Shown: positions 12,100 to 23,560 of the stretch, piece by piece | How the letters are laid out: each line of letters starts with the position of its first letter | Numbering within the stretch: the stretch's first letter is position 1 | Assembly: GCA_030549495.1 (NCBI GenBank) | Contig: JAUIRK010000730.1 | Span: forward strand, 1 to 64,000 | DNA length: 64,000 nucleotides | Origin: Nectonema munidae | Lineage: Eukaryota; Nematomorpha; Nectonematoida; Nectonematidae | Direction of reading: 5' to 3' | Notes under the pieces: generated by a model | The model's database searches: none | Seen by the model: the letters and a program-made list of their open reading frames with translations, nothing else | What the model was told of the DNA's origin: nothing | Translations under genes and position numbers: made by a program

Positions 12100-14214
12100 C
12101 TAACTCCAAACATCCAGCTGATATCTACCCACTTTTCTTAAATTTTCTACATATTTTTCGGCGTGTGCTTCCCCGGAAGCTTCTTCACCATGCTTTTGAA
12201 TAATTTTGAGTAGAGTATTGTTTACATCTCGCGCCATCTGGCTAGCATCTCCACAAACATACAAACAACTTGATTCATCATTTTTCAGAATGTCGTAGAT
12301 AAGTTCCGCCTGCTCCATCATTAGGTGTTGAACGTAAATCTTATGGCATTGATCACGTGAGTAAGCAATGTATAAATGTGTTAGTGTTTTTTCCTTCACA
12401 AAATCATTTAACTCATCTGTGTATAAGTCATCATAGTTCTTGTGTCTGCAGCCGAAAAACAAAACAATCTTCCTTTTCTTGATCTTGGGATTGCTTTTAT
12501 CATGTAAACTTAATTCCTGTAAAAATCCTCTAAATGGAGCAAAACCCGTACCAGGTCCAATCATGATGATTGAAGTGTGACTTTTGTATGGCAGTTTGAA
12601 CGAAGATCTACGAATAAATATTGGTAATCGAATTGGATCGCTTGAAAAATCAAAGGAATCACTATTATTTAAAATTTTATATAGTTGGCCAGTGCAAACT
12701 CCTGAAACAACATTACCAGTGGAAGCTAAATACTTCTTTAGTCTTGCCGTAATATGAATTTTTTCAGAAAACAATTTTGGCGAGGAAGAAATGGAGTAGT
12801 ATCTTGCCTGTAGTTTGGGTAAAATTTGGCATAAAAAATCTAGAGGAGGCTTAGCAGAGGGAAACGCTTGTAAAACATCAACAATGCTTCTGCGACTGTT
12901 CACAATCCAATCCGCATAAAATATCTTTTGCTCTGGCTTACGACCAGTCATTTGTAAGAGCTTCTCTCTTTCTCCTTCATCACCAACATATGGTATAATA
13001 TCTCTTAAAACATTCTTTTTAGGTGGAATGCTTATATCCAGGTAGTAGGTTAGTGCGGTTCTAAAGGTGCAAGGACAAGGAAATGGGTGCTTTTTATTCG
13101 TTAATTGTATTTCAGGATCAGTTGATGTGAGTGAAAAAACTTTATTGGGATCAGCATCAAGTAATTTGCACAATTTTTCAACTAGATCGCCATCATTAGA
13201 TGGAAAAATAGCAAGATGATCTCCAGATTTGTAGCGAATTTTTGAGTCAGAAATATCAAACTCCACTAGCATACAAGAAACATCGACAGGGGATCTTTCT
13301 TTAACGCCATCATTCTTTATCAACTCTTTTATGCATGTAATTTTAGCAAGAAATGGATTTTTAGAATCAAAAGGAGCAACTTGCTTGATGTGAGATTGAT
13401 AGCGACCATGTTCACCAGTGTACAACTTCAGCTCTGTTTGACTTGAGACTTCGTTCAAGTTATAAAAAGTTGTTTCAAATTCGCTTGTGCCTGAGTTATT
13501 GTTGTTGTAAACCAAGTGAAAGTTTGCCATCATAACCTCCCAAAAGTTATCAAGCCATGTGCAGAAATCTTCTTCAATATTTTCATTTGCGTTACCCAAG
13601 CCAAGGTCTATAATACGCTGTGCTCCCAACCTCTCCAAACAAGTATCAAAGAAATGACCCATAGCATTGAAGTGCTGATACATTTTATTGCCGCACCCAA
13701 AAACGCAAAACTTCAACCCTAGCAAATTAAATTCATTTCTCTCGCTTTGTGACAGTGTTGAGTGCATTTCAAAACAGTTATCTGTTGGATCCCCTTCTCC
13801 ATATGTTGCAACGATAAAGACGACTAATTTCAATTTAAGGCTGCCCAAATCCGAAAACTCTTCTATCGGAAATTCTTCAGGGTCAATCGCTACTCCATTG
13901 ATTCCATACGCTTTAGCTTCTTTAACGATTCTTTGCGCGAAGCCTTCGGCAGTCGATGTTTGACTCCCATAAAAAACAATGAAATCTTTATTTCCGTTAA
14001 TTAGTTTTTGAACAAAGGAAGTTAAACTCAATTTTTTTGATTGATTTGGTGCATTAACTAGTTTCAGAGAGTTTATCGTAGGTGAGAATTTAGAATTATT
14101 TGCTTTATTCTGCTTGCTTCCAAAAAATAGGTATTGGCAAACAAATATACAAATGGTTAAAATTATAAAATCTGATAAACCAAAGGTGAAAGAGAACAAA
14201 CTAAAATCAAGCAT
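12100..14214 (-). CDS. POR: NADPH-cytochrome P450 reductase
   Basis: The protein passes electrons from NADPH through FAD and FMN to microsomal cytochromes P450 on the ER membrane. The 704-residue frame is complete. A hydrophobic N-terminal anchor spans about 14-32. The flavodoxin domain has YGSQTSTAEGFA (82-93), ATYGEGDPTDN (136-146) and FGCGNKMYQHFNAMG (172-186). The FAD domain has RYYSISSSP (471-479) and GVCTGQL (505-511). The NADPH domain has GPGTGFAPFRG (553-563), FFGCR (586-590) and YVCGDASQMARDV (652-664). It ends DVWS, with the penultimate-region tryptophan that stacks on FAD. Length is close to the usual 675-700 residues. There are no introns in the coding region. A possible acceptor (TTTTTTTAG on the minus strand near 14243) hints at an untranslated first exon. 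Identity is certain; whether this is the only copy is unknown. Confidence 0.97.
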   Translation of the reverse strand: MLDFSLFSFTFGLSDFIILTICIFVCQYLFFGSKQNKANNSKFSPTINSLKLVNAPNQSKKLSLTSFVQKLINGNKDFIVFYGSQTSTAEGFAQRIVKEAKAYGINGVAIDPEEFPIEEFSDLGSLKLKLVVFIVATYGEGDPTDNCFEMHSTLSQSERNEFNLLGLKFCVFGCGNKMYQHFNAMGHFFDTCLERLGAQRIIDLGLGNANENIEEDFCTWLDNFWEVMMANFHLVYNNNNSGTSEFETTFYNLNEVSSQTELKLYTGEHGRYQSHIKQVAPFDSKNPFLAKITCIKELIKNDGVKERSPVDVSCMLVEFDISDSKIRYKSGDHLAIFPSNDGDLVEKLCKLLDADPNKVFSLTSTDPEIQLTNKKHPFPCPCTFRTALTYYLDISIPPKKNVLRDIIPYVGDEGEREKLLQMTGRKPEQKIFYADWIVNSRRSIVDVLQAFPSAKPPLDFLCQILPKLQARYYSISSSPKLFSEKIHITARLKKYLASTGNVVSGVCTGQLYKILNNSDSFDFSSDPIRLPIFIRRSSFKLPYKSHTSIIMIGPGTGFAPFRGFLQELSLHDKSNPKIKKRKIVLFFGCRHKNYDDLYTDELNDFVKEKTLTHLYIAYSRDQCHKIYVQHLMMEQAELIYDILKNDESSCLYVCGDASQMARDVNNTLLKIIQKHGEEASGEAHAEKYVENLRKVGRYQLDVWS

Positions 14215-15000
14215 AATAAGTTAGAAAACACTTTCAAAATATCTAAAAAAACGTTAATAGAAATTATTTTAAATTAGCATAATTTAATTCATTTTTTTAC
14301 GGTAAAATATTTGTCATAAAATTATGCAAAGAACCTTGAAATTAAAAGCGTGAAAGTATAAGAAATGTGAATAAATTGCATGGAATATTTAAATATGCTA
14401 CCTTTTTACATCTAGGAATTTCAATTAAGTAAAGTAATAAACAACGTATACTTGCAATTTCAGTGAAGCTCAAGATAACTATTTTAAAAAGCTTAGTTGA
14501 CATGTGACGAATAATCATCATTTTTAAAAAATTTCTTAATATATAAACCCGTAGCAAAATATTTTATACGACTGTGACAACACAAACAGAAAAACACTAA
14601 TAAATTTCTTGGCAAAAAAAACAAGCTTGAGTTTGCTAACATAGAATTTTTAGCATCACATAAATCATGTGCGCTGGCATTGATTTGTAGTAGAACATTC
14701 TAGCCAAAATAGAAGATTTAGGTTAGAAAACTTAAAATATAATACGCAGTGTATGTAGGAATATAAGGCAAAAGTAAAGCACATAAAACATTGCCATTGA
14801 AAAATAGAAAATATGTATGTCTATTCGGATAAATTTAGGAACGACGTCTTTTTTTATTTCCCAAATGATTTAAGTTTTCTGTTTTCCCGCCTACATACAA
14901 TATTTAAAAATTTTAACATATTTGAACATGCAAATGACTTGGTAGAAAGTGTGCATCTTGAATTAAACCACAAATCTTTTTATTTGCTTCACTAAATCAA
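14215..15000. other. POR upstream region; no gene seen
   Basis: AT-rich DNA upstream of the minus-strand POR gene, so its promoter and any untranslated first exon should lie here. I could not fix a TATA box or transcription start. Short open frames in it resemble no known protein. Confidence 0.35.
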
Positions 15001-15632
15001 AGGTAAGGGAGGCCAGAAAGGGACATAATCGAATCTATTAATGTACAAATTATAATCACAGATTTACTACTCCCACATTCACGGTAGTTCACCACTCAAT
15101 CACTCCCATAGTGATTCTCGACGTACTGCCGTCATTCACTCCTTCCATCCTCGGATATAATGAGTTCTCATGAGCTCGGATTATTCTACAAGTCCTGAAA
15201 TCGTGCGTGAATTGCTACATAAGATCCAGGTGTTGATAATACATAAGGAGATCCAAGAGTGCTCTAAGCCAATGCTCACCAATATGTTCTCCCATCGTTA
15301 TTCCAAATAAATCTCTACTGCGACTTAGTCGTTCTGGTGACCTTCCCTTCAGGACAATTGATCATCCAGTAACCCTTCTTCCTCGCCGTCTTGGATAACA
15401 TAGAGAGTAAATTTTCATTCTTACTATATACCAAGCTAACCGGTTGGCAAGAGTCCAAGATTCACATCCCTTATGACGAGATCAGCTTCAAACTAATCTT
15501 ATGACCTATAAGATGAATTGTACAAGACTATGGGCAACGAAGCAGTAAGAGTATACAAGGTTTTGTAGCCGCTTGCTTAGTATCTATCATGGAAAGATTA
15601 GATCCGATGTCCAATCAAGTCGGGTTCATGAG
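15001..15632. other. GC-richer block of unknown origin
   Basis: This block is clearly richer in G and C than the DNA on either side, has no long open frame on either strand, and stops exactly where the next element starts (15633). It could be the non-coding end of an unidentified repeat. No family can be named from the sequence. Confidence 0.35.
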
Positions 15633-16522
15633 CACTAGGGTGTGTCAAATGACACCCGGACAATTCGTCCCCATTTAATTCGCCTCCGGACAGATTGCTC
15701 TTGGTTAATTTTGCGTTAGAAAAGTATATCATTAAACAAATTACTTCTGATTTAGCTTTTTTTATTTTTAACTTGATCAAAAGAATTATCTTATAAAATG
15801 AACACTGCACCTCTATTGAAATTAACTTAACACTAATTTACAATTTTTTCTAAAATAATTTAGGTAAATTTAAAGAGAGCGTAGTATACGTATGCACTTC
15901 TTTTTGCTGCTTGAAAATAAATCAGACTTTAATTTTTTTAATCCCACACATACTTGCCTCTATAAAAGTCTTAAATCGGTTTCTAGGTAAGAAGAAAAGA
16001 CAAGTCACAATAAAAATTATTAAAAACAAAATTTATTGAAAATAAGATGTTAATTTTAAAATTTGAGATTATGTGCAATTGCTTTCAAAAAAGTAAGTTT
16101 TTGGTTGGAATCATAATTTTTCATGACGTTCTTTATTCTAATATTCATATCGTTGAAAAAAATATAGTTGAATTTTTTATATTAAAATATATTCTGCAAA
16201 TAACGTAAAAATTTATAGATTTTTAATAAATAAAAAAAAGTATGCTATATGTATAGAAAAAAAAATTAGAAAAAAATATATCTTTCTCAACTTAGTTTAA
16301 AAAATTAAGTAACTTGAAAGCTAAAAAACAATAATTAAAATAAAACATATTTTTGAAACTTATTTAAATTTTAAAATTTCAATGGTTGAAAATAATGAGA
16401 TTGAAATATTTATTAAATTTTAGAGACGAATTGACCGACGACAAATTGTCCTGGGGACGAATTGTCACGGGACAAACTGTCCCACGACAAATTAACCGGA
16501 GACGAATTGTCCTAGCGCAGTG
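15633..16522. mobile_element. 890-bp non-autonomous element with GACAATTNGTCC end arrays
   Basis: Both ends start CACT and then carry short units of the type GGACAATTCGTCCCC, GGACAGTTTGTCCC and GGTTAATTTGTCG, inverted at the right end (16420-16522) relative to the left (15633-15720). The middle is AT-rich and non-coding. End arrays of small palindromic units are known from several animal MITE groups. No target duplication was found and the superfamily is not assigned. Confidence 0.65.
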
Positions 16523-16711
16523 TGAAATATTGAAGAAAAAAATCATATTTTTTTTAAAAAGCTCATCAAAAAAGTTATATTTAGCTAAGAAGTTTATGAA
16601 AAAAATTATTTTTTAGCTTTGCTCAATATTTTGCTTGGTAAATTTCTTGTTTTTTAAATATGAAAAGTTAGCAACCATTTGCACTTTCCAACTGATCTCC
16701 CTCAAAGGGAT

Positions 16712-17177
16712 TGAATGAGGTAGAGCAATCAAGGAAAACTTCAAGCTGCTGGCGTGGTTACGAACCGCTAACTCTACTGCAGATATCCAACAACTCAATG
16801 TACGAGAGATCATTGCTAGGATCCCTATTGTGGCCCCTCTATTGGATAACCCTCTTATAGGATCTGTGGATGGAACCTTCCTACACCGTTTTCAATATCC
16901 TGGAGATGTGACAGGTTGCTCTCAATTAAGATCTGATTACACTTTGACCTGGTGGCAATTGTCAACAAAAGATGTTACTGCCTTGTCCAGAGGGGAGGAG
17001 TATAAATATATCTTTTATCAAGAGTTGTATCAGTACTTGATAGGCGGAATGCGCATGGGATCGTCTTTGAATACCAGGTTTTATCCTTATTCTGTTGCTC
17101 CTACTTGGTTTCTCAGCTTTTTTCTATGGTTCCCAGTAACCAGTCTTATCTACCATTTTGCTCAGATATTTTATTAG
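16712..17177 (+). CDS. Unassigned GC-rich open frame, about 154 codons, no clear start
   Basis: The frame is open from after a stop near 16711 to TAG at 17175-17177, in DNA noticeably richer in GC than its surroundings. It contains IKENFKLLAWLRTANSTADI near the start, then IPIVAPLLDNPLIGSVDGTF, RSDYTLTWWQLSTKDVTAL, YQELYQYLIGGMRMGSSLN and a hydrophobic C-terminal stretch WFLSFFLWFPVTSLIYHF that could be a membrane segment. There is no in-frame ATG near the beginning, so it is probably a fragment. I do not recognise it. An old inserted mobile or viral fragment is possible but unproven. Confidence 0.35.
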
Positions 17178-17199
17178 ATATATTTTTCACCAATTTAAA

Positions 17200-17900
17200 T
17201 TTTGAATAGCTTTTGGAGACAATATTGAAAAATTGTCCCCAAAAACATTCATTCAAATTTTACATAAAAATCAAACAACCATGCTGTTTTTGGTGGTTTT
17301 GTTTAGGGTTGGGAATTTTTGAATGTTAAAAAATGGTTTTAAATTAAAATTTTAAATTTAAATTTATTTTATGGTTTTTGTTTGTTATATAAAATGATTA
17401 AAAATTAGAGCAGGTTTTAATATTAGCGCATTTTAGGTTTAAAATTAGAGAGAACTCTAAAAATATTCTCTCAAATTTTAAGTGAAATATATGTTTTATA
17501 CCAAATCAACCACACTAGTTTTATTTCTAGACACTATTTTTTCATTTAGAGCTTTTAAATAACTGTCAATCAAATGCTCGGTTTACGTTTAATATCTACA
17601 GAAATATTTTTGAAATTTAAATAAAATATCTGTTTTTATACCAAATTGAAGATGCTGTTTTCATTTTTGGTGTCAATTTTCGCATTTAGGGTTAGAAAAT
17701 ATTTGAAAGCTTCAATCAGATTTGCGTTTACGTCTAAAAACTGTCTCCAAAAATATTTAAAAAAAAATAAAATATCTGTTTTTATACCAAATCGACAATG
17801 CTTATTTTATTTCTGTACGCCATTTTGGATAATACAGCAAAAAATATCTTGAAGTGGCAATTAAATTAGTAATGTATGGCTCAAAACCAATTCTGTAAAA
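17200..17900 (+). repeat. Diverged tandem repeat, unit about 140-147 bp
   Basis: A block containing TTTTTATACCAAATCRACNATGC, then a TTTCATTTNTGGAC part and a CAATCAAAT part, recurs about every 140-147 bases (TTTTAT landmarks at 17494, 17633 and 17779). The first unit near 17230 holds CCAAAAACATTCATTCAAAT, which also occurs at 63461. It is the same family and orientation as the array at the right edge of the window. Confidence 0.75.
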
Positions 17901-18743
17901 AAATTTCAAAAAATCGTTTATATATTGGTTATATAGTAAAAATATAATTTTTTAAATGTATTTTGGCTTATAATACTTTCCTCAATGATGATTACTTTCT
18001 AATGATATCTATGATTAGTATGAGCGAAGGAACCAAGTTGGAAACTAAATGAAAAGAGAACGTGTGATCAAAAGAAATAATTTTAAAAAAGATGTATTTG
18101 ACTAAATGGAAGATCTAACATGTTTCAATGAACTACAAAGTGGTATAATGATCTAATATTGGGTGTTTCAAAAAAGATTTTAACCGTGAAAAAGAAGTTC
18201 CTCCTTTAAAAATGAAAAATCTTTAAATCTATATCTTATCAGTTAGGATTACAGTTTATAATTTCACTAAGATGGGTAGGAAATCTGAAAATTTTGAATG
18301 GGCCAAAGTTATAAAAACTGAATCAGATGCCAATATGAAAAGATTTAGTCACTAACAAGATAATCTTAAATTTAAATTGAATTTGTCCATGTTTTTCCTT
18401 TTGCGTAAAAGAGAGTCTTTTAGATGAAGGTGAACAACTTTTTGTAATTGAACAATGAACATCACGAATGATTTCATCAGAAAAAAAACTTTTGAACTGG
18501 GATTGGTTGACAAATATTCTGGCTGAATATCTCTTCATATCACTTGACATTAAAATAGACGATACTGATATTTAATCAGAATGTTTTGAGAACGGAAAAA
18601 ATCTGTTCAGTTCAAAATAAATCGTTAAAAAAGTTTTTCCGAACACAGATTGCAGAAAATAAATTTCAAATTAAAAAAGAACTACCAAGAAAGGCATATA
18701 ATGAATAATAAAATTACATACTGTATAAAGTATAGATGAAATG
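17901..18743. other. AT-rich DNA, no recognised feature
   Basis: No homologous protein, RNA gene or repeat structure was seen between the tandem array and the hAT element. A minus-strand open frame of 75 codons at 18323-18550 is not recognisable. Confidence 0.35.
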
Positions 18744-18751
18744 ATGTAGAC

Positions 18752-21700
18752 CAGGGGTTCCCAACCTTTTTTTTGTTAACGCCCACTTTTTGGAAATAAA
18801 TCTCCCATCGCCCCTTTCTTTGCTTTTTTAAAAAGCAACTGTTGGTTATAAGGTTCCCGATCTTTAAAAACCATGAGTAAATAATAAATGAAAAATTAAA
18901 ACACTACAAAAACAAAAATTTTATTATATGGAATTATTGAGCAAAACCTGGCTTCCTTGAGGCTGATGTTTTTCATCAATTCTCTGTTTCTGGCTCCATA
19001 TTTGTAAGCTTGAGCCTTAAATCCCCGTTTCTTCTATTTTCAATATTCTTTGTTTGTTTTTAAATATACAACAGCACTGAATCCTGCTTCTCCAAGTATG
19101 TCGAGCAAAATGCGAAAAACAAATCTAATTTTTCCCAAAGTTCGGGTACAACAAGCGATTCTTTAACCAGAATTTCTCATAACCGAGAAGGTAAACAGGC
19201 TTTAGCTTCAATGTCATTTGCAATCTATCTTTCTTCTTGAAGTTTGCAGTTAGTTTAACTAGCATCAACTTAAAGGATCAAAACACCATTCAGGAACTTG
19301 AACATTAATTAAATCTTCAAATCTCTTTCATATTTCAGACTTTAACATACTTAAATGACTTGTGTATACTTTCTAGCATTCTCATTAAATTTAAAGCCCT
19401 CTTTGCATATCAAATCAAGATTCGGAAATTGTTGAAAATTATGACGCGATATACTCGAAGAAAACTGTCCTTTTGTTTTAAAAGCGACAATAACTCCTTT
19501 AGCTTTTATTAGTTTGATGATGGTCCTTGCAGTTTTAAATTGATATCATTTAACTTCGCAAAAATATCAGCAAGATATGCAATGTCACTTTTGATTAGGC
19601 TTATTTTGTCAAAAGTTTCCTGTCCTCTTTCTTGAAAAAATCCAGAATACTGTCTAAAGATCGAAAATCTTTGAAGACAATTACCCTTGGAAAGCCCCTA
19701 TTTCGGTTGCATTAAAGGGTGGTAAATTCTCTTCATTTCTTTGCAGAGCTTTGAAAATCTATCTTTGTGTGAACTCGTCTTATTTTATTTATTGCTTTGG
19801 TTGCAATTTGCAACGATTCGAAAGCAGCGGCATAAGTTTACTAGCTAGGTGTTGTCTATGAATCACACAGTGAACTGTGAGAATATCGGGCAAATTCTCT
19901 TTAAAGCGCTAAAATCCTCTGTATCGCCCGACCATTGATTGTGCGCCATCAGTTGCAGAGGCTAAAATATTTTTTAATGGAATGTTTTTTCAAGAAAACA
20001 ACTTTCAACAGCTAAAAATAGTTGAACCTTTGTATCACTGGTTAAAGCCTTGCAAATAAAAATTCTTCTGTTAATTCTGTTGTCATTAATGAATCTTACA
20101 TATGAAAGCAAAATTGTTTGGCTGTTAATCATAGTAGATTCATCTACTTGTAACACAAATTCTGTACATCTAGTTTGTCACATATATGGTTTCTACGTTT
20201 TTTGACATTTCTTTATTCTCGATAATACGTTTATTCTCAAGGGTATCATGGAAAGTAGTTTTTTCACTTGGGCCAATCATGATATCAACAAAGTCTTTGA
20301 TACAAGGTAATATCAAATTTTCTCCAATACTGTGCGCCTTACCAGACTTTGCAATTAGGAGAGAATTTTATAAGAAGCTAAAGGCCTTTTTCAAGGTTAC
20401 TTGGTTTCTGAAAGTTTTCTACTCTGCACTGCTTTTCTTTTTTCTTTAAGTTTTTAAAATAAAGTTCGTTCTTTTTACTTTATCTGGGTGTACTTTCTTT
20501 AAATGGTAACTTAATCGAGATGGCTTCATTGCTTCGTTTGAAAAAGTTTCTCCACAAACTACACAAAGTGGTAGTTTTTCATTAGAAGGGCACTTGATAA
20601 ACCGAGTTTTAGATATTCTGAGGAATAGTGACGAATCTTTTTATTTTCAGACATTTGTATCAACAAAAAATGAGAGATAATGAGAACAAAAAGTATCTAA
20701 AATTTTAATGAAAGTTAAATATATTAAAAAATACAGACAAATATAATTCATAAGTTTGCTTAAGTTGCATAAAAGCTGAACTAACACCTAAGGAATTATG
20801 AAAACTTATGAGCTTGAATGTGTTGTAATTTTTCAAAAACAGTTCCATAAGCACATAAATAATTTGTTAATAAAAGTGAATATTCTACTCCTTAAAAATT
20901 TATCTGTTTTTATAAGTCTAATGCAAAAATACAAGAATTCTATTCTTTGAGAAACCAAAAATTTATCCAAAAATTACGGTTACAAGTTTAAATTGTTTCT
21001 TTCCATTTGAACTATAAATGAGTTTATTAAAGCAAATTTTATAAATATGCTAATTTAGTATTGCTTTAATTTATATTTTTTACAAGTATATCGAAGCTGA
21101 TATAAATAGATAAATATTAGCTCAAGTTAAAAATCTGAAACTTAAATAAAAAGAACTAATTTAAATTGTAAAAAGGTTTATTTATAGGAAAAGTGTTTAT
21201 TTTGACCTAAATAGAAAATGGTATATATTCACTCTTCACATATTCAAAGATGTATCTCACAATTTTAATTACTGGTTAACATTTCAATTTTAATGTTAGG
21301 AAAAATCATAGATCGGAAATCTAAGTTGAATAGCTGATACTTATTTAATGTGAAATAAATATCAAAATAGGATTCTAAATTTGTTTATTTCTTACTCAGG
21401 AAAAATGTTTGAGTTTTTTTTAAGTATGAATATAGCTAAATTAAAATTGTTAGTAAATGAGGTCAAAAACTCAACTATGGGTAAGTTAATAAATAAATCC
21501 TATTAATTTCAGAAAAAATTTTTTACTTCAGTAAAAAAAGTTTTAAATTTGGTTTACTTTGAAAAAATAAAACTTAATATAAAAGGAAGAAAAAAATTTA
21601 TTTTTGAAAAATATTCATTATTTGAGTTTTATTTATATTGTGTTGTAAAATTAAAAAATCTGTTTGTGCATTTTGATTTCTATCCTGACTATGGGACACG

Positions 21701-22404
21701 TAAATATTAAATCAAAACTCAATTAAAAGTGGAATTTTATTTTACTATGCTAGAAGAATAGGAAAATAAGATTAAAAAATGAAAGCAAATTACTCACACC
21801 AAGTAAGCTTGTAATCAGTAGTAGTAAATAATAAAATAGATTGATGAAGATGAATAAAAGTGAACTTTAGAACAAAATGCAACTGGATGTTGGCTCACTA
21901 CAAGCAATTAATGAAAAGGTAAGAAAGAAGCTATTATCGCAATCATAGACATAGAACAGGAAATGTTTCCTCTACTAACAAGTGTTTCTGGTTCACGGGC
22001 ATTAAGGTTAGACACATTACGGCTATTTCGCTCATCATCTCGTTGCACAAATTATAATGAGATACACATGGTAGCTACGAGCTTAAGCTAGGCAGCAACG
22101 ATAAGTCAAATGACAGGCGATACTATGTTTGATACATGGCACACAGTGTCCGTTACCAGTGTTTCTTATGATTTAAGAACACTTCCACTTCATCAGTTTA
22201 CATTAGAAGCATAAACAGACATTTTACAATGTGTTTAGTAAACGATATGCTATTATTAGCAAATTGTGCAAAGCTCATAGATAGGTACAATAAATTTAAT
22301 AGAATTTTTTCAACGCCCCCTTCATCGCCCCTTAATATCAAACGCCCACCAGAAAAATTATATCGCCCCTCTGGGGGCGATATCGCCCAGGTTGGGAACC
22401 ACTG
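18752..22404 (-). mobile_element. Whole-length ZBED-type hAT transposon with perfect 8-bp target duplication
   Basis: The ends CAGGGGTTCCCAACCT (18752) and, inverted, CAGTGGTTCCCAACCT (ending 22404) are flanked by identical ATGTAGAC copies at 18744-18751 and 22405-22412. Inside the right end are GGGGCGAT and GGGCGATATCGCCC subterminal motifs. CAG-type ends with an 8-bp duplication define the hAT superfamily. The 3653-bp length suits an autonomous element, and a minus-strand ZBED5-like transposase fills the left half. The region 20660-22200 is AT-rich and carries no recognisable coding. Confidence 0.92.
18950..20657 (-). pseudogene. Decayed ZBED5-like hAT transposase
   Basis: It starts MSENKKIRHYSSEYLKLGLS at about 20657, the usual opening of this family, followed by a degenerate BED-finger region. 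Next come IAKSGKAHSIGENLILPCIK, FVDIMIGPSEK (about 20273), VLQVDESTMINSQ (about 20145), ATDGAQSMVGRYRGF (about 19930) with a catalytic aspartate, and HCVIHRQHLASKLMP (about 19855). Later RNase-H-fold stretches (KGQFSSSISRHNFQQFPN, LPSRL) follow. Family copies are typically 550-650 residues. Many stops and several frameshifts break this one, although the element's ends are intact. Confidence 0.8.
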
Positions 22405-22412
22405 ATGTAGAC

Positions 22413-22980
22413 TACCAGCAGGTAACAAATTTGTAGCCAAAACGATGGAGGTCCGATCGAGATACCTAATTTACTGACAAATTAAATATTTTGAGTGAAT
22501 TAAAGACCTAAAGTTGGTTTATTAAATAAATATGAGAAATACTGCAAGTAGAATTTATTTTGAATTTTATATATTTGACATTGATTGACAGGTTTAATCT
22601 ATTTTTTGAGACGTTTAATTGCTTTTCATAAAAAATGAGCATCACCACTATATTGGGCATACTTGAAAATGGTATATATCTGTAAAAAACTTTTTATAAG
22701 TATTTCAATTAAAACGTTAATTTTGACATGCGGTGTCATATATAAATCAATTTTTGACAGTTTAGATTGATTTTGATAAAAAAAAATGGACATCACCACT
22801 TAATTCAGCATAGTTGAATCACAGTAAAAATATATATAAAAACCTATTAATATCTGAAAAAGAGACGGGGCACTTTACGCCTCGATCACTTTAAGCGAAC
22901 AAATTTAGCTCCGTACTAAAAGGGTTAATAGCCCGGGGTCTCATTAAAAAAACTGATCTTGAATTAAGAAGTCTTCCGAA
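22413..22980. other. AT-rich DNA right of the hAT; first copy of a direct repeat
   Basis: No gene was seen. At 22883-22930 there is ATCACTTTAAGCGAACAAAT followed by a GGGTTAATA element; a diverged direct copy lies at 23686-23735 (ATCACTTAAGCGGAGAAAT, GGGTTATTA). The meaning is unknown. The pair may mark the ends of an old insertion. Confidence 0.3.
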
Positions 22981-22984
22981 GACT

Positions 22985-23560
22985 GATTACTAATTGAGAT
23001 TATATACCGGTTTTTAATAAATTGATTGTATTTTTGAAATTTAGGTTAAAAAAGGAAGAGAATTTCTTGGCTAAGATTGCTACATAGTGTTTTATGGCCT
23101 CCAGGACATCTTCCTTGATGAACATCTTATTTTCACCAAGAAATATGTTAGAAAATCGAGGGAAATTTTTCTTGTCTAAAAATGCCATAATTCCAGCTTA
23201 ATTTCAAAAACTGGCAATTTTTTTTATGAATAGGGTACTTTGAATAATTTTCCTTGCAACGGAAAGTTAAGGGAATAAATAGATTAAAATGATAGAAATA
23301 TACGAAAACTAACATCAGAAAATTTTAGATGAAGGACTGGTTTGGTTTGCAGAAATTGCTAGATTTCTTTCCATATTATCGTTTCGAAGCTTTTCTTTCG
23401 GAAATCTACCTCATGTTTGAGTGCAGCAAAAGTCTTTCAAATTCGGAATCACTTTCTTTGCATTACTCTGAAAACAAGCAAGAGTTGAAGGCATTTCCAT
23501 CGTTTCATCAAGTTGAAAATCGAATTCCAAGCCAATAAAACTACCTCTGATGTTATGTCA
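22985..23560 (-). mobile_element. Possible hAT transposase C-terminal fragment
   Basis: The minus strand at 23000-23230 reads FEIKLELW, then FPRFSNIFLGENKMFIKEDV and AIKHYVAILAKKFSSFFN. The KLxLW...F..F...I..HL..L...F..YFP pattern is typical of the region before the catalytic glutamate in ZBED-type hAT transposases. A plus-strand open frame at 23329-23538 overlaps the rest and is not recognised. The call rests on pattern similarity only. Confidence 0.4.

Noticed and set aside
13516-13963. Plus-strand open frames opposite POR
   Set aside because: Shadows of the POR coding strand, with no independent signal.
14813-14995. 60-codon open frame upstream of POR
   Set aside because: Too short, no motif, and opposite in strand to POR; probably chance.
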